Source of the DNA: Lepturacanthus savala
Taxonomy: Eukaryota; Chordata; Actinopteri; Scombriformes; Trichiuridae
Reading direction: 5' to 3'
Length of the DNA stretch: 64,000 nt
Assembly (NCBI GenBank): GCA_030544235.1
Contig: CM060466.1
Coordinates: 22,053,575 to 22,117,574 of the forward strand
Positions 33,101 through 46,900 of the stretch are shown one piece after another. The notes beneath the pieces are model-generated. The model was not told the DNA's origin, did no database searches, and was given only the letters and a program-made list of their open reading frames with translations. Each line of letters begins with the position of its first letter. The first letter of the stretch is position 1. The translations under genes were made by a program, and so were the position numbers.

Positions 33101-36100
33101 AGCGACCTCTAAGATTTTCCCTCAGAACTTTTCCCCCGACATGTTTGCTGATGGCGATTAGCGCAAAAGTTGGAAATATTCACAGGTCTATCACAGAGCC
33201 GTGCAGGCAGAATGAAAAGCATCTCTTAACTAAACAATACCAATGTTTCCTTTTTGGCAGACTAAAGAATTGTGCTGTCGTGATGTTTCTGCGCGAGTCC
33301 TCAGAGTTTTAAAATGCAGACAGGGGCGTTGACGACCCTCTGTGTCCTTTTAACTTTGCATTTGAGTGCCAAGGAACAAATAGGGAAGACGGACAGAAAT
33401 GCAGAGAGGCAGGTAATAGGCTGGCAAGCAGCAAGGAGTATTAAGATATAGACTATGAGCTGGTGGAAATACAGACAGGCAGATCAGGAGTATAAAGACA
33501 GGTAAACAATGAGACATCTTGAAGGAGAGGCATATAGGCCAGAAACAAGTAAAGACAGAGAAAAGAGAGAAAAGAGAGACAGGCACTGAGGCAAGCAGGC
33601 CATGGAGGACTGGGATCCAGGCCTGGGTGTGGTGTGGTGGGCTGTTGTGGCTGGAGAGCGGGTGGTGTGGAGCGGAGATCTCGATGTTGGTGAGTGAGTC
33701 ATTGGAGGGAGGCTATTCTATTGAGTTTCCCTGTGGGACAGCCGCCGCTGAAGGAAGGAAGGAAGATTCTTCTCCACATTGAGAGAAAGACACAGAGAGA
33801 CAGACAAGTAGACAGACAGACAGACAAGGGGAGAGGGAGCGAGGGAAAGTGCGGACGACGATGACTCAGGGCCACGAACCACATGGTGATGGTGGAGGGA
33901 GGAATTACTCATCAGAACATGTGGAATCTCATACGGCTATCACAGGACTGACAGTGTGCTTCCCTCACGGCGGCTACTCACCCGCCATCCAGCCGCCGTC
34001 ACTCCCTCAGGCCGAAGACCAAGCAGCCTCGCTCGTAATAACCCCGGGTAGAGCGAGCACAGGGGGATCATGTCGGGCTGGGGGCCAGATCTGCAGGGGG
34101 GAAGGGATCTAAATTGCTTCATCAAAGCCGGGTGCCCTGCAGTTTGAGCACCTTGGGGCGTCACATGGGACGATTTCATAACCCGAGTTTGCTAACTCCT
34201 CTATCAAAACAGATTCCATGCCAGTAACGTTGAGTCACTTTACCCCCAAAACGTCTCCACTCTCAGTCACCTGGCTTTCTCTAAAGCAATACCACATCAT
34301 TATCTGACAAAGCCATTTGGATTTCAGCTGAGGCTGTATATTACAGCCCTCCTGTTCCTGCATGTTCCCACTTCATGTTTAAAGTGCTCCAACAGAGTGT
34401 CAGTTTGGCTGAACGAATATGTGCCAAGTGCAATATGGCTTCTAGAAACACCTGAGCGTGGGAGGCTAGACAGGCTTGAGTCCTGGTCTTGATCAAGAAA
34501 GGGCCACGTTATCGAGTGTAAATATCGTGAGGGTTTGAAACAGGAGTTTCACCCGTCCGTGTCTGCTTATAGTTGGGTTTTAAATTACTGCAAGTCAGTG
34601 CAGGCCTCTCCGCTCTTGCTCTGAATTAGGCAATCCTGTCAAAATATTTAATCAAAGGAACTTTTCAAAAGGAGAAGAACCGAAAATGGCTTTATGAATA
34701 TGTATCCTCTCCCCCCCGTCCCCTCCTCTCTCTGTCTGTAGCTCGGCTTACAAAACAGCTCTTTCACGGCTGCTCATATCTATCTACACAGTGATAAATG
34801 TGCCACTAAAGTGAGCTTCTGGATGACAAAGTTGTACTGAGTGATGACAAGAGAATAAAAAGTGGTGAAACAGCCACGGACAGGACACGCACCATGGCTT
34901 CTCTTTATCTGCTTTGAGACTCAGTGGCTGGACATGTAGATGTCCTTGAATGTGACTGGTGATGAATAAGTTGCTAAAGGCTCAGTGGTGGAGTTTGTGT
35001 GTTGGTGATTGTGAACATATACCTTTATTTTATTTGTAGCCAATATGGACTTATCTGTCACTAAGATTTCGGGGTGTTAAATATGCATATGCAGAAAAGA
35101 AAAGAAATAATGGTGATGAGTGCACCATGGTGGCATGACTCAACAGGTGAAAGGGGCACGCCCATGAGACTAGTTTAGACTTCCTTCTTACCAGTGGCAG
35201 CACAGTCTCTGATCTGTTTAACAGAGGATGCCATTAATGTAGGGTGTGGGCTGACAGCGCTCCCAACACCAGAAGAACCACTCAAATCCAGAGCAAACAT
35301 TGCAGACAAAAGCGACAGGGCAAGCACAAGTGGAGCAGAGCTTCCCTGTGTGGATCCCTCCAGCACCCCTCTTAAAAAATGAGAATGAACCCTCCTGACC
35401 TGCTTTCAGCCAATCAGACTGTAAGACCTGGCTTTGGTATGACTAAAGTAAATAGAGAGGAGTTTAATCAGCCATCACATATCTGCACTGGTAATTTCCC
35501 CTCCTTAGTAATACCTTAACCCAAATGGATGTAATATTTTGTTGCTGTCCACTGCCTTTGTGGAGCCAGCTGCATCAGCTCTTGTTATGCTAATATTTCT
35601 ATTAGTTGTAACAGGACTGTTGATTTATGCATCATTAAGTGAAAACAGGTTTCCACCGAACCAACTAGTTTGTATTTCAAAATTAGTTGTTCATTAGTTA
35701 CTCAGAAACTGACTGGTGTTACCGTATAAGTAACTGAGCAAACTAGCATTAGTTTGCTAATATACGACTGGTAAAGTGATATGGAATAAAGTTGACACTA
35801 ACACTTGATCATGTCTTTAATAGTAATAATGTAAACTAAAAAATATATTTTATAGTCTGTGTTGTACTGGAGGATTCAAGTTTCCACATCACACTTGCAT
35901 AAGTTAAATACTGGATCAGGATTGTCTATTTGTGATATCACAAATCATACCTTAGAATCGTAATAAATTGTGAAAACAGCCTTCTAGTGTCAAACTCTGC
36001 ACATACATCATATTGTAGAGTAAAACTCACCGTACAGTAGAAAAAAAACAAAGGGAAAAAAAGTGGACCCAAAGATTTTTGAGTGGAGGGGTACTTTTAT

Positions 36101-36394
36101 GAGAGGGATCCGTTTACAGTGTCAATAAATCACCTCAGAAGGAAACAATTTCCAGTCGTCCCCTTTGAAAAAGATCTGGCAGCATCATGTTGCCAGTGTA
36201 AACAAATATAATAACAGAGCTGTGCTGTGCAATGCAGAAAGATTAAGTGGTAGATAGACTGAAAGGTCAAAACAAGCACCAACCATGACTCCTGGGCTTT
36301 AGCTATAGGTGTCTCTCACAAACAAATCGAAATGAGATCTGTAGACTCAGGGGTCAGCACTGTGTAAACTGTCCCTATAACTATCCCTGCTTCT
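30141..36394. other. Gene-free stretch, possibly intron
   Basis: No exon or RNA gene can be supported. Visible items are purine-rich tracts (GAGAGAGAGAAAGAGAGAGA near 32750; CAGA-type repeats around 33790-33830) and poly-T or poly-A runs. Unique-looking sequence at about 31500-31760, with TAAT-rich clusters, is not obviously repetitive and could be conserved non-coding DNA. Confidence 0.45.
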
Positions 36395-36480
36395 CGCCAT
36401 AACGTGCTGGGATAGGCTCCAGCAGACCCCTGCGAGCCTAATGAGGAATAAGGAGGTATAGAAAATGACTGACTGACTGA
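36395..36480 (+). mobile_element. LINE/SINE 3' tail fragment (L2-type)
   Basis: GCTGGGATAGGCTCCAGCAG, then GCGAGCCTAATGAGGAATAA and a GACTGACTGACTG end, matches the 3' tail shared by teleost L2-type LINEs and their SINEs as I remember it. The rest of the element is absent. The small tandem end is typical of such tails. Confidence 0.55.
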
Positions 36481-36485
36481 AATCC

Positions 36486-37905
36486 ATGTTAGCGAGCACT
36501 TTTCCTTTTTTCAAGGTCATCCCTCTCGACCCATGGCCATCACATAGAGTTGTTCAGGTTGTTGATTGTTACTTGTGGAATGTTGGTTCACTCCTCTTCA
36601 ATGGTTGTGCTGTATTGGTAGGAAATAGAACGGAGTGTCTTACACGCCAATCCAGAGCATCTCAAACATGCCCACTAGGCCTGGTGAGTCTGCAGGCCAT
36701 GCAAGAACTGGTATGTTCCCAGCTTCCGTGCATTATCGTGCTGCTCTTGAAGTGATGGCGGTGGATAAATGGAACGACAACGGGCCTTGGGATCTCATCA
36801 TGGTATCTCTGAGCATTCAAAGTGACCTCAATAAAATGCACCTGTGTTCATTGCCAGTAGCTGATGCCTGACCACATCATAACCCTACCACCATCAATGG
36901 GACGCTCTGTTCATAATGGTGACCTCAACAACCGCTCAGCCGAACAACGCCATACACGCTGCCTGCCCTCTGCCAGGTACTACAGTGAAAACCGTGATTC
37001 ATCCGTGAAAAAAGAATTTCTCCAAAGTGCCTGAAGAGGTGAGCATTTACACACTTAAATTGGTTCCAACGACGATCTGCAGTTAGGTCAAGACCCTGGC
37101 CGGATGACGAGCATGCAGATGAGTTTCCATTAGACATTATCTGACAGTTTCTGCAGAAATTCTTCCATTGTTCAAACCAACCTGTTTCAGCAGCTGTCTG
37201 GGTGGCTGGTTTCAGAGGGCCTGGGCTGGTGAGCCAGTTGGAAACAACGCTGAAGTCGGCCTATGGTAGTGAAATGAACATCCAATTCATGGGAAACAGC
37301 TGCATTGCTGTAGTCAGCATGCCAATTGCCTCCCTCAAATCTTAAATCTTGCAGTATGTATGGAACCATGTTGTATGTTAAAACTAACCTTTTAGAGTGT
37401 TTTCTTTTAATTTAATCAGCCCAAGGCACACCTGTGTAATAATCATACTGTTTAATCAACATCTTGATATGCCAGGCCTGTCAGGTGGATGAATTATCTT
37501 TGCAAAGGAGTAGTGCACACTAACAAATATTTGTTATTATACAATTCCTGGAAGCTGAAAACATACCAGTTCTTGCCTGGCCTACATACTCACGAGACAT
37601 GTCACCCAGTGAGCATGTTTGGGATGCTCTAGATCAGTGTGTAAGACATCCTGTTCTACTTCCTACCAATACAACAACTTCACACAGCCTTTAAAGAGGA
37701 ATGAACCAACAGTCCACAGGCAACAATCAACTGATCAACTATATGTGATCGTGATGTGTCATGCAGGATTGCCAAAAAAAATGGAAAAAAGGGAAAAGTT
37801 TTCACTAGCATATATTTCAACAAATATGTGAACAAAATTTGAGAGAACTCGAACTTGAGAGAAAATTGTGGCAAAATCAAAAGTGCTGTGTTTATATTTT
37901 TTAGG
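36486..37905 (-). mobile_element. Decayed Tc1-like transposon with broken transposase
   Basis: Read on the minus strand this contains broken pieces of a Tc1-family transposase. Segments at about 36760-36900 translate to phrases such as TQVHFIE and LNAQRYHDEI, and 36600-36665 gives a piece resembling the HVWDALD motif. Many stops and frame shifts are present. The right end (AAAAGTGCTGTGTTTATATT near 37890) resembles the terminus of a common percomorph Tc1-like element, and its untranslated part is recognisable at 37425-37530 and 37815-37905. The other terminus is missing; the left boundary abuts the L2-type tail. It is inactive. Confidence 0.75.
37535..37790 (+). mobile_element. Inverted second fragment of Tc1-like transposase
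   Basis: On the plus strand this encodes the C-terminal part of a Tc1 transposase (IPVLAWPTYSRDMSP, then EHVWDALD), broken afterwards. It closely resembles, in inverse orientation, the minus-strand segment at 36500-36665. It sits inside the untranslated end of that element, which continues on both sides at 37530 and 37815. This is a nested insertion or a rearranged duplicate. Confidence 0.7.
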
Positions 37906-40324
37906 GCTGAGACAAAATGTTAACATTGCTAACACTGTACTACATTACAGGGAAATACACAATTCTAAACAATGATCATAAGATATAAATTTTGCAAGGG
38001 CAAACAAGTAGCTTGCTAACAACAATGCTAATGGCTATGCTAGGTGGCTACAATCAGGCTACTTACATTTCAATGTTTGAGGTTGAATAATAGGCAAATC
38101 TTTGCATGCAGAATTTGCATGATGTGACTTTCTTGAGGTCGTCCTTTACGTACTGAAAGTGATCCCACACTATTTCCTGTCTGACATAGTCAACCTAACA
38201 ACAAGCTGCCGACAAATGGGTGTGTCATGGTTATCTGATTAGCATGGCTTGTCCGCCACTGTCCTCCGTTTGTATTTATTAGCTTAGATTACAGCGAAAG
38301 GTCAAGCCAATAGTGAATTCTTTCTTCAGTTTTTGAATTCAAACAAGCTATTTCAACTTTTTTTTTCTCTGCAACTAACTAATGAATGAACTGTGCCATT
38401 TAAGACTTTTCTAATGCTCTGGTCGACTATTAGGGGGCAGCCCTATTGTACACACAGACGTATATGCACACAAATGCACATATCCAGACACATTAACTCT
38501 TGACCTCACCTTTACTTACTGTTTGCTTTTCATATGGAATGTCAAACTGCTCACGGGTATTGAGCTTTTTTACACCAGTTCAGTATAGTCGGCAGCCGTG
38601 GCGTCATCTCCCACTGTTTGTCTTGCTGATTATGTTTGCGGATACATAAGCATGCAGCCTCTTCATATTTATAGTGTTGAAGTTTGCATTGTGTGAAACT
38701 ATTTGCCGTTGTGAGAAAAGAAATGCAGCAGTCATAGTCAAGAGCCTGAGCTTCAGTTCCACTTAAATATTTGGACAAATTATTCCTCTTCTCTCCTCCT
38801 TTCTCCCTTGCCAACCATCTACAGAGGCACATTGGTTTCCAGTTGTTTTCTGGCCATTTGGGTTCAACGATGCATGTTGGCAGATGCCAGCTACACTTTC
38901 TCTTTGCATTACAAAATCTGTTGGAGGCTGAACTCGGTTCAGCGTTTGTTTGCCCCATGTTGTGTAACAATGAGCTGCGCAGGGCGATTGGCAGATGCCT
39001 GATTAATGCTGCAGATAGAGTCATGGCAATATGTAGAGTCAGCAGGCGAATGTGGGTGTTCATGTGTATAAGGGGTGAGGAAAAGCGGGTGTTTTTTTTG
39101 GCAGAAAAGATTGTTTGACAAAGAAGGTCTACTGCCAAAACTCACCAAACAAACCTGTGGCGAGTGTTTTATTTGTCCGATCTTTTCATGAGCATGATGG
39201 AAAGGTTTAATTTTACTTTTAGCTGATGGTGAGTCGTAGTGGGCCTATAGGTGCTGCATTTCTGTGTGGCGTAAAATTAAAGGAGACAGCAGTGGACGTG
39301 TCATGCTAGTTCCCCACACTTCTCTATAACATTTGAAGTTCACAAGAGGATGGAGTGAACATTTTCCATCTAATCAGGGGCACGACAGAGCCTCATGGTC
39401 ACTCTGATCTTTTCCTCTACTCGTTGTGGCTCACTTGAAGTCCCATTGTCTGGCCCAGGCAGACATCCTCCAGTCCAGAAGGCCCTGTGTGCCAAGCTTG
39501 GCTCTGAGGCTATTACAAAAAGGGAAAACCCATCTTCCCCAAAACCTTCTTCCATTACAGAAAGGAGGTTTTCCGCTTCTATCGTAACTGTCAATGGAAG
39601 TTATTCAAGCGACTTGGAAAACATCAGTTGCTGCTTTTTTTGGTTCTTTATGTTGGCAAAATCATCAGTCATGGGGACAGCGTGATCCTTTCCTTGGTTG
39701 GATTTTTCAGAAACAAGGGAGATTGTGTGCGTGCTTGTGTTTTTGTATCCTTAATGCTCTTCGGTGTGCAAGTATTGTTGATCTGCAGAGCACAACAACT
39801 GACAGGTCTGTGGAATGTCAGCATCTGCATTGCTTTTCTCAATGTAACCTTTGCAAACTCATGTGGAAATGAATAAATTGACTGTGTATATGTATGTGTG
39901 GATCTCTTTAAGTGTTGAATGAAGAGCTGTTTCATGTTGGCACCAAAGGAATGGGAGCCACAATGTGACAGGCAGGCCTGAGGCGACCTTAAGCTCAGCA
40001 ATGTGCCTTCTTGGACGCTCCCTCTCATTCCTTGGGCAAAAGAACAGTGATGCAGCGACTGCCCGACTCCAAAACCAACAGTTTTGAAAATATCTTTCAC
40101 ATTTGCATTCCAAATATTCAGATGTGCTTTCATGACACTCTTATTTAGCTTGACAGCTTTCTTCCTTTAAGTCCACTGTGTTTTTTTCCTTTTTTTCTTT
40201 TTGTACTTGGCTGTTTTTGTCTTGACTCATCTTCTCGGCACACAGAATGGATTATTTTGGGCAATGTGGATGTGTGAATGCAAACAGTATGTACTGTATC
40301 ACATACAGTATGACTGCAGGCAAC
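37906..40324. other. Gene-free stretch
   Basis: No recognised element. A 195-codon minus-strand ORF at 38551-39138 is the longest in the window, but it lacks homology that I recognise, a domain, a start context and splice signals, so I treat it as chance. Short AT-rich microsatellite-like tracts are present. Confidence 0.4.
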
Positions 40325-40905
40325 AGTTTAACATTTTTTGGAAATGTGCTTGTTTGTTTTCTCACAGAAAGTTAGATGAGACGATCGATACCACTCACAG
40401 GTCTGCATTGCAAATAGGAAGCTACAGCCAGCAGTGTGCTAGCATAGCTGATAGCATAGCGTGGGGCTGCTCGATTGTGGAAAAAATCATTATCACAATT
40501 ATTTTGGTCAATATTGAAATCCCAATTATTCAAACGATTAATTTTTAGTTACATAATGCATTTATTCAGCATGAGTGACTTTGTGTTTTGGTTTAAGATG
40601 ATTAAACAGATTTATATATATATACATATATATATGCAAGCTCATGCTACACTCGCATTTAGCTCTCGCACTCACGCAGTAGCACTCGCGCATTAGCATT
40701 CACGCACTAGCACAAACACTTGCATACTCGCACACTCATCTCTCTTTCAGAAGTTGTGTAATAAAAAGTCAAATATCATTTCAACTATATGAGTTTGGGA
40801 TTCAAATTTGATTAATTGCAGAGCCTTACTTTAGACTGAAAACAAGGGGAACAACTAGCCTGGCTATGTCTAAAGGCAATTGTTCCAATTGTTATACAGC
40901 ACTAG
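40325..40905 (+). repeat. Percomorph repeat interrupted by a nested element
   Basis: The outer repeat reads AGTTAGATGAGACGATCGAT, then GAAGCTACAGCCAGCAGTGT before the break, and GAACAACTAGCCTGGCTATG after it. I recognise it as an abundant percomorph repeat. The break point is at about 40465-40836, where a second element (next entry) is inserted. The order of the outer halves is kept. Confidence 0.65.
40465..40836. mobile_element. Nested element with CTCGC/CACTCGC-type tandem array
   Basis: The insert begins GGGCTGCTCGATTGTGG and ends ATTAATTGCAGAGCCTTA, resembling an element family with AGGGCTGCACGATTAAT-type ends that I remember from fish. Inside, about 40636-40735 is an imperfect array of CACTCGCA, CTCGCACTC and AGCACTCGC units. 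A (TA)n tract with the motif CATATATATA precedes it at about 40612-40634. Target duplications are not clear. Confidence 0.5.
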
Positions 40906-43900
40906 ATAGTGGTGGAAAGAGACTGCCGTGATGTTTGCCTCACTCTATGACTCAGTTGTAGCCTCAAGAAGTGGAGTAATTAATTGTGTGAAGACTGAGA
41001 GTCACAAGTTCAAATAGTGCCTCCCTCCTCACCTTTGCTGTGTGAAGGGGGTAAGCATGTCACACTTTGTTTGCAAAGAACTTTTCTAACTCAGGCTTCA
41101 GAATACTGACATTGGAACAAGCGGGAGAGGGTAGCAGCTTCGTTGAAGCATACTAACACCTTTATAAGTGGAACTACAAAACATTGTGCATTGTGCTGAT
41201 CCTCCTCTGTCCATATTCTGAAATATTAATGCGGTAATGGGTAACTATATCACAGTTTGACCGCACATTCCCTCAGTTTACTCACATCTGTTGACATTTC
41301 AAAGGCTCCGTGAGCTTAATTGTCAAATAGCCTCTGGCTTTATTAAGCATGTGGGGAGGATAAAGATGTCTTGAGATAACCCTTAGCTGAGGAGTTGGGA
41401 GGCAAAAAAATATTAATGCAACAAGCATCGAGTTCTTATCCTGCCAGCTGAGCCTTAGCAACAGCTACAGTCATTTCATAAATCAACTTGTTCTAAAGGA
41501 ACGAGTACAGTACGTAATAGATTAAACACTCCCCTGTTCCAAAGGCTGCATGGGAGGCGGGGGAGGGGTCAGAGGGTGATGGAGTTTGGAGGATAAACTC
41601 AGCTTAACTTTGCCTTGTCAGTGCACCCAAATTCCCCTGATCCATTCCATCCCATCATGCTCCCCTCTCCACCCCACATAATAACCTGCTTTACTACTGT
41701 GTGCAAAGCAAACCTATTCTGCATTGTAAAAGCTATTAGAGATCCTGAGCTGCTTAATTTAATTAGTTAAAACATCAAAAGCTTGACTAAGCACCTTTTT
41801 ATACAAACAGCGGACCCTCCAGGAATAATTAACACAATTTCAACCATTCCTCGAATTATTTCTATGAATTTGTCGTTTGGCCTAATTTTTCTGTTAGAAA
41901 AGAGAAGGAAGAGGCCTAAAATGAAGACTGCTTGCATATTGTAATAGTGACTATGTTCCCACACATAAAGTATTCACAGAAAAGGCACAACTAGCACTAC
42001 GAGCACAGGGGAAATCAAATCAAACCTCATTATTGCAAATATGAATCAGTTAAAATGGTAAACCATTAGTAATTTTACACCACTAGCTTCTTATAATGTG
42101 AATCTACTGGTAACCACTTAACACATGACACACAGTCATTTATCTTCCACTATGATATAAGATGTAAGAAACAGCGACTGAAACATCTGTAGACCATTTG
42201 TATTCATATTTGACCTCAGTATGTAATATAAAAGATGCAAAAGCCTTAATACTTAATACACATGTTGTAGCTGAATGCATCGGAAACTAGCCAAATCACA
42301 AATACGCTCTGCAAGATCTTGGCGGAGCTGAATAACGTAAGTGCTGAGCAGAACGGACAATTTGATTTATTTCAAACCTGATAAAACATCCTAACATCTT
42401 TCCATATGCTGTTTTCAATTTCCTGTGGAGGTTTTGCCGTCAGCCTGACCGTACCTAGATTTGTGATATAAATTTAGGCATGTTCTTGTTTAGTGAAATA
42501 AAAGCATTTACATAAAGAGTGGCATCCATAACACCAGTGTTCACAATGTTTCTCCGAGTTGGGTCAATGATCTAAGATTGTTGCTGTCAGAATACATAAT
42601 ACAGTGTTGCACATAAATCTGTGCCTGAACAGAACATAATTCTACTCGAGCCTCAAGAAACAAGCCCCTACATTTCAGAAAAAACGATATGGTTCACTTT
42701 GACTGGTAGTCCGCCATGTTCCTTAACCAAAAAGCAGCAAATTGTTTCCTCTCATGTTCCAGGCAATTAGATAGGCAAAAGCCAAATCTGTAAATCTGTT
42801 GGCTGCAAATCTAGAAGCCAACAGTATTTTTATTGAGACTGTGTTACATTGCAAAGACTTATTTGGGTAGTCTTTGGCAAACATATTCTAATACCGCTGC
42901 AGATACAAATGTCTTTAATGTCATTTTGGGACCCAAACCAAACCAAATTTCGCTCTCTAGCTGGTGAACAGCAGACACGCTAAGTGTCTTGTTCTTTGTG
43001 CGAGCTGCTGGGTTCGGGCTCGGGGGGGATGTGTTGGTTTGCAGGCATCAACATTATTAATTGGTCACAGTCTAGTTTCCCAATAAGTTGAGAGTCTGTT
43101 GTGTTCTCACCTCATCCTCTTTCGCTTTTCTTACTGGCAATAAATGATATAAGTCATTTAAAATCCAGATAAGGGTACAAATTCTGGAAAGGCCCATGGT
43201 CCAAGACCAATAAAATGTACAGTTGCAAAGTATGTTTTTCTTGTCCATACGACATTAGTAGCCTCTCTTCAGTACTGTACCAGCTCCTTGTTTTGTTTTG
43301 GCTGTTTGTAGTCCTGTGTCTGTTCAGAATTACCCCGTTTTGTGTCACGTTTGCTCTCCTCCATGCAAATTCCATGCCTGCATCTGTGCTGTGCAGAAGA
43401 ATGCCGAGCGTTGTCCAATTGACGGAGAATAAACGATTAGCAGAATAAGACAGTTACGATTTTACCATATGAGTTAACGCATGGTTAATGAACGGGAGTT
43501 AAAAATAAATGAATAGATTGTTTTACCGACGGCATTCTGTTTACTCAGTTGTCAGCTGGATCTCAAGGATGAGAAGTTGTGTTTTTTTTTTATTTATACT
43601 TTGACATTCATTGTGTGAGCAAGATCATATCTGTTTATTTTCATGTGCTCTATGAAAAAGAGTCCACACATCTGCAACCAAAGATCCAGGCTTTACCTTG
43701 TGAGCTCACTTGTCAAACAGATTAACATCTGACGGAGATTTGCCAGGCAGATATAATGAGTCCATACTAAATAGAGAGTCACTTCTTGACAGTGATATGT
43801 GCAGTGCTGGAGAGTATAATGGAGAGGCGGGTGGAAAAAAAAAGGAAAAAAGAAAGTAGTAAGGAACGGGTCTTCTACTTTCAGATTTACAGCCGTAGGG

Positions 43901-46900
43901 TCACCAGTGGAAGTGGAGCCGGAGCAGAGTGGTGCGGCCCTCTCCTCCTCCCTTCTTCCTTCTCCTCCCCTGCTCCCCTCCCACCCACTTTCTGCTCTCT
44001 CGTACTGTATATGGGTCACACCGTAATTGTGTACATGCACATGAATATGCCTTTTTTTTCCAGTGGGCATATGGAAAAAAGTGTTCAAACCTTTACTTAT
44101 ATAAATGTGGGAACAGAGCGGGATGATCCTGGATTTAAAGGTCATGCATTTAAACGCGTACTTAAATTATGCCGATTCTGAAGGTTGATGCCTTTCAGAA
44201 AACTTCTCTTAATAACTTTTTTAAAGTCATTGTAGCTGTCGACTGAAGGGTTTGAGCAGTTTAAATCAAACAGTGCATAGTGTTTTATAAATGTTTTATA
44301 TTTTTTGCCAGTAACATTTTTTTCCTCTAACTTCACACTGGGCAGTAAAAAGATATAAAAGCATTTTACTCTCAAGTACCTCAAACTTGTACAAACATGA
44401 GAGAAAGTGCCTTGTTAAGTTCCACACCTTTTCTTTTCCGTTTTCTGTGTGCATATGAATGTGTGTGTGATCATTTACGGTATAAAATCAATATAGTACA
44501 CTTTATTTGAGACGTGACCATGTGGTGCACTTCCTTCAGGACATCTTTGTGATAAAAGAGAAAAAAGTGGTTGTTATGGTTGTTAAGAATTATCATAATG
44601 TGTCAGAAAACTAGTAAAATTGTAACTTTGCTACAACAAATTGAATCACAATATATATAATCACCAATATATAATAAGCTATGAACATTTAACAATTTTC
44701 CTTTCTTTTTTGGAAGAATCTAAAATAAAACATCCGTTATTTGTTTTTTACCAGCCAAAGAAAATGTTGTTTAGTCCTGGTGGGAGTATGTGCGTTTGTG
44801 TGCATTTGTTCCCACTAGTTTACCTGTGTCCCCCATGAGAAGTTGCCACAATCTCAGCCCGAGCAGGAAGGCAGGATGTTTTTGATGAAGCAGAGGGCTT
44901 AATTTAGGCCGAGGCATTCTCAGTATCTGTCACCTAACTCCCAACGATCTTAACACACAGAACAGGAGGCGTTTGTGTGTGTGCGCGCGTGTGTGCGCTC
45001 ATGTTTGTTCAGGCAGAGGGGTTATAAATTCAAGAAATGCACACCGACACTTCTTAAAAAGACTGGGCTAGAGCGTCTTTAGGATGTCCTCATTCTTTTT
45101 TAACGCCATCTTTATAGCACAGGATTGTGATATGGTTTCTCTTTGATATGATTTTCTAATGAATTATTAAAACTATCTATTAAAAAATCCCACCAGCCCT
45201 TCCAAACACCCCAAAGCTTGATTTTTTCCCCCCTTCTTCTGAAGAATTGGCATGGTTAGAGCTCCTGCTTGGCCATAAAATAACCGAACAGGCGAAGGCA
45301 TCGCCAGCACACCAGTAAAAAGCAGAAAGAGGAATGCCAACAACCCCTGCCAAAGCCTTAAGCTTGCACCCAGTGTTCTCTTTCTGGTACATGCAGATAT
45401 TTTCAGCTCACTTCTTTGAATTACAAAATTTATCTGGCTGTATGAAAAATGTTTTCATTCATAACGCTTCTGGAGGAGCTAACTCCGTTATAAAGCGGCT
45501 GTATTGTATAATGTAATTATATGAACCTACACTCTCTGGCCCCTTCTCCTTTAAGCCCGAGGTGTCATATGTGTTTGATGAGCGCATGCATATTCTGAAA
45601 GGAGCCATGTGGGTTTGCTTTTTTTTTTTTTTTGAAACCCCGCAAAAGAAAATCTCATGACACCGCAACCTCGAGCTTGTCGTCATGTTAATGTTGCATT
45701 AAATGAACGTGCTCCGAATCATCAAGTGACTGCACTTGAGCGCTGAGCGGAGAGGCGTGTGGTCATCATGCATCCATAACGAATGGAAAAAAAAGGAAGA
45801 CCACACAGTGGCGTGGTCAGATCAGGTTGTCAGAGACCATATTTAAAATCTGGGTCAGAGTCCAGGCCATAACCTCTCTCCCCCCTCTCCCCCCACCCCC
45901 TTCCTCTCTCTCTGACACACACACACACTATTGCTCTACACACTTCCTCCTCTGCAACCTATTTCTCCTTCATCTCGACCCACTACCCTCACTTTGTTGT
46001 TTCACAGCGTTATCGGCTCACCCCACTTTACAAATCTATGTCTTTACTTACATCACCTTTCACCTTTTTCTTCTTGTCTTTCTTTCTCTCTGATATGTTG
46101 GAGCCAACCACAGAGGCACGGATACCGAGTTTCAGAGGCAGCATCTTCACATCAAGATCATATTAGTTTAGTACAAATGAATAACATGTAGATGAACAAT
46201 AGTCATAATAAAAAATGTTTCTTTATAAATTGTTAACTGTTGCTCATCTCCCATGAGGAATTAAGACCATTTGCGGCGGGTGTAAGGCACAGACATATGA
46301 TTCATGATTGAGTGTTAGGAGTGTTACAATAAGCCTATTCAGTTCTACATTATAACATTTAAGAAGAGAAAAAAAACAGGCACAGCTGTTGCTGTGGTAC
46401 TCACATTGAACTGAAAAATATTTTCAGGGACTGCTATTATATGATAAACAAGTCCAAGATAATAAAAAAAAAATCTGAGAGCAGGTTTGTTTTTACAGAA
46501 CTGCTCTGTACATTCAGCATGAAGGTTGATCCAGGATGTTTTAAGCCTAGTTTAGCACAAAAACTAGAATCATGGGAAACCAGTTCACCACTGTCAACAG
46601 AGAAATTATCCACTTTCCAACTGGACTAAAATGGTCTAAGAAGCAAGCCTAATAATAAGTAATTTTTTGGAATCATGTAATTACGCAAAGCTGGTGACTT
46701 CATATTGAGGACGGCCTTCAAAACTGCACGGCCTCTGGTCCCAGCTGTTGGTCAGTAAATAGCTCTGATGCATAAGTTAACTGCTTGTTAAACCGTGCTG
46801 TTCTCCCTCTTAAATGTCCGGGATACAATATGTAATATGACTTTTATGGTGTTTTTGGAGTTGCTAAGCTAGGCTAGCCGTTCCTCCGTTGCGTATTAAA

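Noticed and set aside
38551..39138. Minus-strand ORF of 195 codons, the longest in the window
   Set aside because: No recognisable domain, no splice context, no plausible promoter, and overlapping ORFs on the other strand; a frame of this length is expected by chance in 64 kb.
43693..44181. ORFs of 150 and 131 codons on opposite strands
   Set aside because: They overlap each other, have low-complexity content and no splice or start support.
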